Below, piece by piece: positions 1 through 5,499 of a stretch of 7,250 nt of DNA; position 1 is the first letter of the stretch; each line of letters opens with the position of its first letter. The position numbers were made by a program, and so were the translations under genes. Source of the stretch: Miltoncostaeales bacterium (lineage in GTDB: Bacteria > Actinomycetota > Thermoleophilia > Miltoncostaeales > Miltoncostaeaceae); assembly GCA_030829765.1 (NCBI GenBank), contig JAUROO010000053.1:1-7250 (forward strand). Direction: 5' to 3'. The notes under the pieces were generated by a model. The model was not told where the DNA came from. It saw only the letters and a list, made by a program, of their open reading frames with translations, and searched no databases.

Positions 1-452
1 CCCGCCGGGATGCCGTTCCCCAGTGCGGCCACGTGGATGCTGGCCGCCAGCCGCCTGGCGTCCCACTCGAACGGCGCCTGCAGGGTCTCGTCGAAGTCGT
101 TGACGTCGAACACCAGGTTGCGCTCGGGGGTGGCGTAGGCGCCGAAGTTGAGCAGGTGGCAGTCCCCGCAGCACTGCGTGCGTATTCCCGTGGTGGGCTG
201 GCCGGCGATGTCGCGCGCCATCACCGCCGCCGCACCGCGCAGGAACGCGAATGGCGACGTGGCCATGCGCCCGTACCGGATGGGCACCAGCTCGGGGATG
301 CGCACGCGGTCCTGCGCGGCGAGCACCCCCAGCGGGTCGAACCGCCGACGGGGCGGCGTGAAGCCCGCGAGGGATGAACGGGGCATGACCTTGCGCAGCG
401 CCCGCCCTGCCTCACGGCGCTCGTCGGGCGTGGGGCGCGGATCGGTTGGCAT
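1..452 (-). CDS. DUF2252 family protein, N-terminal 150 residues (3' end outside window)
   Basis: The gene reads from an ATG at 452 leftwards and is still open at base 1, so only the N-terminus is present; family members are usually more than 400 residues. Recognisable family features are an early basic segment with PRSS (residues 24-27), the stretch ELVPIRYGRM (54-63), SPFAFLRGAA (66-75), then GDCHLLNFG (96-104) and NDFDE (118-122). The function of DUF2252 is not established. The pairing of GDxHxxN with a following DFD resembles the catalytic and metal-binding loops of aminoglycoside-phosphotransferase-like kinases, so a phosphotransferase role is conceivable, but that is inference. No other in-frame ATG, GTG or TTG lies upstream as far as the isocitrate lyase stop, and family similarity begins within about 20 residues of this ATG, so the start is well supported. 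No Shine-Dalgarno precedes it. It lies 71 bp beyond the isocitrate lyase stop on the same strand, after a terminator. Confidence 0.88.
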   Translation of the reverse strand, partial: MPTDPRPTPDERREAGRALRKVMPRSSLAGFTPPRRRFDPLGVLAAQDRVRIPELVPIRYGRMATSPFAFLRGAAAVMARDIAGQPTTGIRTQCCGDCHLLNFGAYATPERNLVFDVNDFDETLQAPFEWDARRLAASIHVAALGNGIPA

Positions 453-456
453 GCGG

Positions 457-499
457 AAAAAGTAGCGCCCCCGCCCCGGAGGTACCGGGACGGGGGCGC
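457..499 (-). terminator. Rho-independent terminator of isocitrate lyase
   Basis: Bases 465-479 pair with 485-499, giving a 15-bp GC-rich stem with one mismatch (474/490) and a 5-base loop at 480-484. Read on the minus strand, the stem is followed after three bases by five T residues (461-457). It starts 25 bp beyond the isocitrate lyase stop codon, as expected for an intrinsic terminator on that strand. A second, partly overlapping inverted repeat (461-470 with 519-528, a perfect 10 bp) could form an alternative stem. Confidence 0.85.
459..464 (-). promoter_or_regulatory. Possible leaderless -10 box of the DUF2252 gene
   Basis: On the minus strand TACTTT, which fits the actinobacterial -10 pattern TANNNT, is followed by exactly six bases and then the DUF2252 ATG. 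That would put the transcription start at or next to the A of the start codon, and no ribosome binding site is present. No convincing -35 is seen. The same T-rich bases form the tail of the upstream terminator, so the match could be a by-product of that T-run. Confidence 0.4.
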
Positions 500-528
500 G
501 GACACTGCCGATGCGCGTGGGCGCTACT
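461..528. repeat. Outer 10-bp inverted repeat around the aceA stop and terminator
   Basis: The sequence agtagcgccc at 461-470 is the exact reverse complement of gggcgctact at 519-528. The right arm covers the isocitrate lyase stop codon (524-526). The left arm shares 465-470 with the terminator stem and continues into the first base of the T-run. The full 15-bp terminator stem and this outer stem cannot form together, although the outer stem can coexist with the inner nine pairs of the terminator. Confidence 0.7.
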
Positions 529-2788
529 TGCTGCCGCCGCCCTCGATGAGGGCCTGGCGACCGGCCGAGTCGGGCGCCACCCAGTCGGCGACCGTGTCGG
601 CGTTGATGTCGGCCACGATGATGTCGCCGACCTCGTCGTGCGCGTTGGTGAACAGCCCGCGGCGCACCAGTGCGTCGGCGGCGTTCTTGTTGTCCTCGGT
701 GGGCGTGAGGTAGTGGATCGACTCCGCCTTGTACCGGTGGATCAGGAACAGGTGCAGCAGCGTCATGAGGCGCTTGCGGCGCAGGTTCAGGTCGAACGTG
801 TTCTGGTCACGCACCGACAGGAACACGCGCCCCGCGCGGTCCTCCATGACGTTGAAGACGATGTTCGCGACCTTCTCGCCCTCGCCGTTCTTGATCGAGA
901 GCTCGAGGATCTGCGAGCCCGGCGTGTGCGGGCGCAGCGACACCGTGAGGTCCTCGGCGATGCCGTTGTGCTCCTTCCACGGGCCGATCCACTCGGCCAG
1001 CACCTTCGGCGGGACCTCCGTCTGCACGAGGTGCTGGTGCTGGGTGGAACCCGCGCCCATGGCCTTGGTGGTGGCCGTCTGGCCGGTGATGGCAGCGAGG
1101 GCGGCGTCGCCGCGGGGGCCGCCCACCAGGGTCTGGGGCGTGCGGTAGGGCGACTCCAGCAGCCGGAAGCGGCGCTGCAGGCGCGCCAGGGCGAGCATGC
1201 CGTCCTCCTTCAGCGACTGGGAGAATTCCTCGGCCGCGAGGCCGTCGATCTGGTGGCCGCCGTAGGTGATGAAGTTGAACACGAAGCCCATCTTCCCGAG
1301 CTCCACCGGGAAGGCGCGCATCTCGTCGTCGTTCATCCCCGTGGTGTCCCAGTTGAACGACGGCGACAGGTTGTACGCCATCATCTGGTTCGGGAACACC
1401 GCGTGAATGGCGTCGGCGAACTCCTTCGCGTCAGCCAGGTCGGCCGTCTTGGTCTCCATCCAGAGGATGTCGGCGTAGGGCGCCACGGCCAGCGACTTGG
1501 CCACCGCGTACGGGATGCCGCCCCGGATCTGGAAGTAGCCCTCGGGCGTCTTCGCGCGGTCGGCGCTCCAGTCGGTCTCGATGCCCATCTCGCGGGCCTT
1601 CTCGCGGATCTGGTACCAGCCCGCGCGGTGCGAGAACTCGTTCCACTGCTCCACGGTCATGCCGACATCGGAACCCTCGTCGATGCGGAACTGGATGGCG
1701 TCGGCCACGGCCTCGGCCAGCGTGGACAGCTTGGCGCCGGCCTCCCACTCGGCCAGGAACGCGTCGGCGGCGGCGTCGAGGGTGTCCTCGGGCAGCGCGT
1801 CGGCGTCGGCCAGGTGGGCCTTGGCGATCTCGGCCACCTTGGCGGCCACGCCCGAGTCGGTGAGCCACGTGTCGGCCTCGGCCTGCTCCTCGGGCGAGAC
1901 GGCGTACAGCAGGTGACCATTCAGCTCGGAGATGCCGGCGTCGTGCATCTGCTTGATGACGCCCAGGAACGCGGCGCGGTAGGCCGGCACGGCCGTGCCG
2001 TTGACGCCCAGGATGAACGGCTGGTCGCGCTCGTCGCCGCAGCCGTCCAGCAGGTTGGCCGCCTCGGCGTCGGTGCGGCACACGATGATGCCGGGCACGC
2101 CCATGACGTCCAGCTGGAAGCGGGCCGCCGAGGCACGCTTGATCTGCTCATCGCTGGGCACCAGGACCTTGCCGCCCTGGTGGCCGCACTTCTTGGCACC
2201 CGGCTTCTGGTCCTCGATGTGGTACCCGGGCACGCCCACCTCGGCGAAGCGCCGGATGAGATTGCGCACGTGGGCGTCACCGCCGTGGCCGGTGTCGGCG
2301 TCGGCGATGATGAACGGACGGAAGTCCACCTCGGGGGTGGCGGCGCGCTCGGCCTCGCTCATGTGGGCGCGCATGTAGGTCTGGTTCCTGTCAGCCGTGA
2401 GCAGCGCGCGGACGATGGCCGCGGCCTCGTCCGGCACCTGGCTCAGCGGGTACGAGGCGAGGTCGGGCCCCGGGTCCTCGTTGATCGAGCCCTTGGCGCT
2501 GGTGGCCCAGCCGCCCAGGTAGATGCCCTCGATGCCGGCGCGCTTCTGGGCTACCGCCTGGCCCGGCGAATACGGCCCGTAGGTGGTGATGGACTTGCCG
2601 TCGGCGAACAGCTCGCGCAGGCGGGCATAGAAGCCCTCTGCGGCCTGTCGGGCCACGGTGTAGTCCTGGTTGATGGTGCCCTTCTGCTCGGCCACCATGC
2701 GCGCGGAGTAGATGCGGGTGGTCTCCGCGAAGCGCGGAGACTCCATGTACTCCTTGGTCTGCTTGACCTCGGCGTCGAATGCCGACAT
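524..2788 (-). CDS. aceA: Isocitrate lyase, long ICL2-type with C-terminal regulatory domain
   Basis: This cytosolic enzyme cleaves isocitrate to succinate and glyoxylate, the first step of the glyoxylate shunt used for growth on acetate and fatty acids. At 754 residues it is far longer than common bacterial forms (about 430) and close to Mycobacterium tuberculosis ICL2 (AceA2). Visible motifs are GGWATS (92-97), ADADTGHGG with Mg-binding aspartates (162-170), the signature loop KKCGH with catalytic Cys201 (199-203), SPSFNW (475-480) and QHQHLVQT (583-590). Residues about 300-380 form the helical insert typical of the long class. Residues from about 612 onward are an extra domain; in M. tuberculosis ICL2 the equivalent domain binds acetyl-CoA and activates the enzyme, so similar control is inferred here. 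The ATG at 2788 has a good ribosome site (AAGGGAAGG, 2792-2800). The gene ends in a clear terminator. No malate synthase is adjacent. Confidence 0.96.
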   Translation of the reverse strand: MSAFDAEVKQTKEYMESPRFAETTRIYSARMVAEQKGTINQDYTVARQAAEGFYARLRELFADGKSITTYGPYSPGQAVAQKRAGIEGIYLGGWATSAKGSINEDPGPDLASYPLSQVPDEAAAIVRALLTADRNQTYMRAHMSEAERAATPEVDFRPFIIADADTGHGGDAHVRNLIRRFAEVGVPGYHIEDQKPGAKKCGHQGGKVLVPSDEQIKRASAARFQLDVMGVPGIIVCRTDAEAANLLDGCGDERDQPFILGVNGTAVPAYRAAFLGVIKQMHDAGISELNGHLLYAVSPEEQAEADTWLTDSGVAAKVAEIAKAHLADADALPEDTLDAAADAFLAEWEAGAKLSTLAEAVADAIQFRIDEGSDVGMTVEQWNEFSHRAGWYQIREKAREMGIETDWSADRAKTPEGYFQIRGGIPYAVAKSLAVAPYADILWMETKTADLADAKEFADAIHAVFPNQMMAYNLSPSFNWDTTGMNDDEMRAFPVELGKMGFVFNFITYGGHQIDGLAAEEFSQSLKEDGMLALARLQRRFRLLESPYRTPQTLVGGPRGDAALAAITGQTATTKAMGAGSTQHQHLVQTEVPPKVLAEWIGPWKEHNGIAEDLTVSLRPHTPGSQILELSIKNGEGEKVANIVFNVMEDRAGRVFLSVRDQNTFDLNLRRKRLMTLLHLFLIHRYKAESIHYLTPTEDNKNAADALVRRGLFTNAHDEVGDIIVADINADTVADWVAPDSAGRQALIEGGGSK

Positions 2789-2791
2789 GAA

Positions 2792-2800
2792 CCTTCCCTT
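2792..2800 (-). promoter_or_regulatory. Shine-Dalgarno site of aceA
   Basis: On the minus strand AAGGGAAGG ends three bases before the ATG at 2788, with its AAGGG core about seven bases away. It fixes the isocitrate lyase start. It contrasts with DUF2252, the DUF5718-like gene and cysH, which lack such a site. Confidence 0.75.
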
Positions 2801-2824
2801 GTCTCGGACTGCAGGGGACCGGGC

Positions 2825-2830
2825 ATTCTA
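2825..2830 (-). promoter_or_regulatory. Candidate -10 box of the aceA promoter
   Basis: TAGAAT on the minus strand matches five of six bases of TATAAT. It would start transcription near 2818, leaving a leader of about 30 bases that contains the Shine-Dalgarno site. The only -35-like hexamer nearby is GTGACA (2858-2863), whose 27-bp spacing is too wide for a standard sigma-70 promoter. Either the -35 is degenerate or an activator is needed. Confidence 0.5.
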
Positions 2831-2907
2831 AGCAGGGGGCGGGCACCCGGCGCCGGATGTCACCCCGCGCGGCGTGCAGATGGCCGGGGGTAGGGTCGTA
2901 TGTCCCG

Positions 2908-2913
2908 TAGGCT
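2908..2913 (+). promoter_or_regulatory. Candidate -10 box for the DUF5718-like gene
   Basis: TAGGCT fits TANNNT and ends eight bases before the GTG at 2922, a leaderless arrangement. A second candidate, TAGGGT at 2891-2896, would instead give a leader of about 19 bases. No clear -35 accompanies either one. The 133-bp gap 2789-2921 therefore holds two divergent promoters, and I see nothing else in it. Confidence 0.4.
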
Positions 2914-2921
2914 GCCCCACC

Positions 2922-3776
2922 GTGATCGACCTGGACCTCGCCACCCTCCGCGCGGCTGCCGGCATCGGCGTGGCCGGGAACTTCGCCGGGCACCTCGAGC
3001 AGGCGGGCGAGGCGGCGGACTTCGCCAACGTGGTGCCCACGACCGCCGAGGCCCCCAAGGGGATCTTCCCGTGGTACCTGCCCGGGCGCGACGACTTCCT
3101 CGGGGTGTTCCCGGTGACGCACGACCTGCTGCGCCTGCCCGACGAGCCCGGCGTGAGCCTGCAGATCGAGCCGGAGGCCGGTGTTCTCGCGCGGGTGTCC
3201 TATGACGCCTCCGGGTGGGTCACCGCCGTCGCGCCCGAGGCCGTCGTGGCCTGGAATGACTGCAGCATCCGTCGTGAGGGCGCGCGGAAGATCAGCCACA
3301 AGAAGAACTGGGGCCCCGCATCCAAGGGCGCGGCCGCCCGTGGGTTCGCCGTGCACGACATCGACGCCGGTGGCGCCCTCGCGCCGCTGCGCATCGCATC
3401 GTTCATGCGCCGCGGCGGCCATGCGCATGCGTATGGGGTGGACAGCCCTGCGCGCGGGTACTCCTACGCAGGCGCGGTGCTCATCGACTGGATGATCGAC
3501 CGCCTGCGCAATCAGGAGGGCGCCGACGACACCCCGCTCGAGCCCGTGGGCCGGTACCTGGACGCCGCCGGGCGCCCGGACCACGCGCTGATCGGCATCG
3601 GCGCCACCCGCTACACGGACTTCGGCGAGAGCACGTACCTGGTGCGGGGCGACGAGAGCCTTGTGATCGTCTACGACGAGCGCGACTCCTCCCCGGAGGC
3701 CGTGGCAGCCGCGGTCGCAGGCGGCGCGGAGGACACCCTCCCGAACGCCTCCGTGCTGCGCCAGCGCGTGGAGTAG
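2922..3776 (+). CDS. DUF5718-like protein with FAH-superfamily features
   Basis: A 284-residue soluble protein with no signal peptide or membrane segment. The pattern GVAGNFAGHLEQAGEA (16-31), APKGIFPWY (44-52), QIEPEAG (81-87), WNDCSIRREGARKIS (111-125), KKNWGPASKG (127-136), IASF (158-161) and IGATRYTDFGE (226-236) matches a conserved bacterial family I recall as DUF5718, whose function is not known to me. The layout resembles fumarylacetoacetate hydrolase enzymes: an N-terminal GxxxNxxxH segment, then ExE (Glu83, Glu85) and an aspartate 28 residues later (Asp113), the spacing of the divalent-metal ligands in that superfamily. A metal-dependent hydrolase or decarboxylase is inferred. I chose the GTG at 2922 because conserved sequence starts right after it and a -10 box lies eight bases upstream; in-frame starts at 2874 (GTG) and 2880 (ATG) would add 16 or 14 residues without family character. 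It is divergent from aceA; whether the two are linked is unclear. Confidence 0.72.
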   Translation: MIDLDLATLRAAAGIGVAGNFAGHLEQAGEAADFANVVPTTAEAPKGIFPWYLPGRDDFLGVFPVTHDLLRLPDEPGVSLQIEPEAGVLARVSYDASGWVTAVAPEAVVAWNDCSIRREGARKISHKKNWGPASKGAAARGFAVHDIDAGGALAPLRIASFMRRGGHAHAYGVDSPARGYSYAGAVLIDWMIDRLRNQEGADDTPLEPVGRYLDAAGRPDHALIGIGATRYTDFGESTYLVRGDESLVIVYDERDSSPEAVAAAVAGGAEDTLPNASVLRQRVE

Positions 3777-3797
3777 CCCCGGGGGACTGTGTTCCCT

Positions 3798-3818
3798 CCC
3801 GTGGGGACAGCCCACGGG
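3798..3818. terminator. Hairpin after the DUF5718-like gene, possible terminator
   Basis: The arms cccgtggg (3798-3805) and cccacggg (3811-3818) form a perfect 8-bp stem with a 5-base loop, 21 bp past the stop codon. No T-run follows, so it may be a U-less terminator of the kind common in high-GC bacteria, or just an RNA-stabilising stem. Confidence 0.45.
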
Positions 3819-3819
3819 T

Positions 3820-3839
3820 CGTGGCGGGGCAGGGCCACG
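3820..3839. repeat. Second hairpin, cgtggc/gccacg
   Basis: A 6-bp perfect stem (3820-3825 with 3834-3839) with an 8-base loop follows the previous hairpin after one base. The two may act as a tandem terminator separating the DUF5718-like gene from the sulfur operon. No T-tract follows. Confidence 0.35.
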
Positions 3840-3841
3840 TT

Positions 3842-3881
3842 CATAAGGAAAGTTGTTGTGGCGCATAAGGGGATTGTGTGG
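3842..3881. promoter_or_regulatory. Tandem imperfect direct repeat upstream of cysH, candidate operator
   Basis: Two copies of a composite element lie 22 bp apart, about two helical turns: CATAAGG then TTGTTGTGG (3842-3861), and CATAAGG then TTGTGTGG (3864-3881). The 7-bp CATAAGG core is identical in both, and the TTGT and GTGG parts are shared with small gaps. This is the most AT-rich stretch in the intergenic region, and it ends seven bases before the putative cysH -10 box, so it covers the -35 area. A regulator of sulfate assimilation binding side by side on one face of the DNA is the natural reading, but I do not recognise the motif as a known site. Confidence 0.5.
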
Positions 3882-3887
3882 ATGCGC

Positions 3888-3893
3888 TATCGT
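3888..3893 (+). promoter_or_regulatory. Candidate -10 box of the cysHDN operon
   Basis: TATCGT fits TANNNT and lies eight bases before the cysH ATG at 3902, pointing to a leaderless transcript. At 17-18 bp spacing the -35 position falls on the second CATAAGG element and does not resemble TTGACA, which suggests an activator-dependent promoter. Confidence 0.5.
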
Positions 3894-3901
3894 GCGCCCG
3901 C

Positions 3902-4591
3902 ATGCCGAGCACGTCATCCCTGCCGTTTCCGCCCGATGTCGCGGAGGACATGACCGCCGACGAGATCGTCGGCGCGGTCATCGCCGCCTTCCATCCGCGC
4001 ATTGCCCTCGCCTGCTCGTTCCAGCAGGAGGAGGCCGTGCTGCTGGACATGGCCCTGACCGCCCGCCCGGACGCGCGGGTGTTCGCGCTGGACACGGGGT
4101 TCCTGTTCCCCGAGACGTACGACACCTGGGCGGCGTACGAGGACCGGTACGGCATCACCATCGAGGCCTTCCGCGGGCCGGGTCCCGAGGAGCAGGCGGC
4201 GGCGCACGGCGACCGCCTGTGGGAGCGCGATCCCAATTCCTGCTGCGCCATCCGGAAGGTCGAGCCGCTCGGCCGCGCGCTGGCCGGGCTGGATGCGTGG
4301 ATCACGGGTCTGCGGCGCGATCAGGCGCCCACGCGCGCCGGCACCCCCAAGGTGGAGTTCGACGAGGCGCGCGGCAACTGGAAGATCAGCCCGCTCGCCG
4401 ACTGGACCGTGGACGAGGTGTGGGCCCGCATCCGGGAGCGCGACCTGATCGTGAATCCCCTTCACGCACGCGGCTACGCATCGATCGGCTGCACCCACTG
4501 CACGCAGCCCGGCACCGGCCGCGAGGGCCGCTGGGCCGACACCGGGAAGACCGAATGCGGCCTGCACCCCGCGGAAGGGCCCGCGGCATGA
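3902..4591 (+). CDS. cysH: Assimilatory adenylylsulfate (APS) reductase
   Basis: This cytosolic enzyme reduces APS to sulfite and AMP using thioredoxin-type reductants, the second step of sulfate assimilation. The protein is 229 residues, normal for the family. Seen are the modified PP-loop SFQQEEAVLLDM (39-50), LDTGFLFPETY (63-73), the cysteine pair Cys114-Cys115 in NSCCAIRKVEPL, the CxxC pair Cys197/Cys200 in GCTHCT, and the catalytic Cys219 in TECGLH. The CC plus CxxC set binds a 4Fe-4S cluster and is diagnostic of APS rather than PAPS reductases. An in-frame GTG at 3878 would add eight residues, but it lies inside the direct repeat and upstream of the -10 box, so the ATG at 3902 is preferred. 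There is no Shine-Dalgarno. It is the first gene of a three-gene operon and its stop overlaps the cysD start (ATGA). Confidence 0.95.
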   Translation: MPSTSSLPFPPDVAEDMTADEIVGAVIAAFHPRIALACSFQQEEAVLLDMALTARPDARVFALDTGFLFPETYDTWAAYEDRYGITIEAFRGPGPEEQAAAHGDRLWERDPNSCCAIRKVEPLGRALAGLDAWITGLRRDQAPTRAGTPKVEFDEARGNWKISPLADWTVDEVWARIRERDLIVNPLHARGYASIGCTHCTQPGTGREGRWADTGKTECGLHPAEGPAA

Positions 4592-5499
4592 GCACGCTCA
4601 CCGAGCTCGGCACGCTGGACGTGCTGGAGGCTGAGGCCGTGCACATCATCAGGGAGTGCGCGGCCGAGTGCGAGCGTCCTGTGCTGCTGTTCAGCGGGGG
4701 CAAGGACAGCATCGTGCTGGCCCACCTGGCCACCAAGGCCTTCACGCCCGCCGCCCTTCCGTTCCCCCTCATGCACGTGGATACCGGGCACAACTTCCCC
4801 GAGGTCATCGAGTACCGGGATTGGTACGTGCAGGAGATCGATGAGCGGCTGATCGTTGCCAGCGTGGAGCAGTCGATCGCCGCGGGGCGGGTACAGGATG
4901 AGACGGGCCCGCGTGCCAGCCGCAACCGGCTGCAGACCACCACGCTGCTGGACGCCATCGCCGAGCACCAGTTCGATGCCTGTTTCGGTGGCGCCCGTCG
5001 GGACGAGGAGCGTGCCCGCGCGAAGGAGCGGGTGTTCAGCCACCGCGACATGTTCGGCCAGTGGGACCCGCGCAACCAGCGCCCCGAGCCGTGGGGCATC
5101 TACAACACGAAGCTGCGCAAGGGCGAGCACTTCCGGGTGTTCCCCCTCAGCAACTGGACCGAGGTGGACATCTGGGCGTACATCCAGCGCGAGGGCCTGC
5201 GGCTGCCCTCCATCTACTTCGCGCACGAGCGCCAGGTGTTCACACGTGACGGCATGCTCATGGCCGCCGCCGACTTCGTGGAGCGCCTGCCCGGCGAGGA
5301 GGTCGTCACCGAGACGGTGCGCTTCCGCACGGTGGGCGATGCCACCTGCACGGCGTGCACGCTCAGCACCGCGAGCACTGTGGAGCAGGTGCTGGACGAG
5401 ACGCGTGAGAGCGACGTGAGCGAGCGCGGCGCAAGCCGGGCCGATGACAGGACCAGCGAGGCGGCCATGGAGGATCGCAAGCGCGGGGGCTACTTCTAG
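4588..5499 (+). CDS. cysD: Sulfate adenylyltransferase subunit 2 (ATP sulfurylase, catalytic subunit)
   Basis: CysD transfers AMP from ATP to sulfate to make APS, working as a heterodimer with the GTPase CysN. The 303-residue length matches the family. It carries the PP-loop SGGKDS (36-41), HVDTGHNFPE (63-72), GGARRDEE (134-141), FGQWDPRNQRPEPW (156-169), FPLSNWTEVDIW (185-196) and RFRTVGD (245-251), and ends in the typical KRGGYF. The ATG at 4588 overlaps the cysH stop by four bases and has a GGAAGGG ribosome site at 4573-4579 within the end of cysH, so translational coupling is likely. Much longer in-frame reading to the left overlaps cysH and is not coding. The product feeds CysH directly. 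Confidence 0.96.
   Translation: MSTLTELGTLDVLEAEAVHIIRECAAECERPVLLFSGGKDSIVLAHLATKAFTPAALPFPLMHVDTGHNFPEVIEYRDWYVQEIDERLIVASVEQSIAAGRVQDETGPRASRNRLQTTTLLDAIAEHQFDACFGGARRDEERARAKERVFSHRDMFGQWDPRNQRPEPWGIYNTKLRKGEHFRVFPLSNWTEVDIWAYIQREGLRLPSIYFAHERQVFTRDGMLMAAADFVERLPGEEVVTETVRFRTVGDATCTACTLSTASTVEQVLDETRESDVSERGASRADDRTSEAAMEDRKRGGYF

Noticed and set aside
446..2893. An 815-codon open frame on the plus strand opposite aceA.
   Set aside because: It is antisense to a clear isocitrate lyase. Its translation is rich in V, G, R, H and L with no family motifs, as expected from the mirror of GC-biased codons.
2874..2921. Longer N-terminus of the DUF5718-like protein from GTG 2874 or ATG 2880.
   Set aside because: The extra residues have no family character and contain the candidate -10 boxes; GTG 2922 fits better, though this is not proven.
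3878..3901. GTG start eight codons upstream for cysH.
   Set aside because: It lies inside the second direct repeat and upstream of the probable transcription start; no ribosome site precedes it.
2391..3917. A 508-codon open frame on the minus strand across aceA's 5' end, the promoter region and the DUF5718-like gene.
   Set aside because: It crosses two confident genes and a divergent promoter, and its translation shows no recognisable domain.
3853..4587. In-frame N-terminal extension of cysD running through the operator and cysH.
   Set aside because: Arginine-rich shadow of cysH. CysD similarity begins at the ATG at 4588, which also has a ribosome site and the usual family length.
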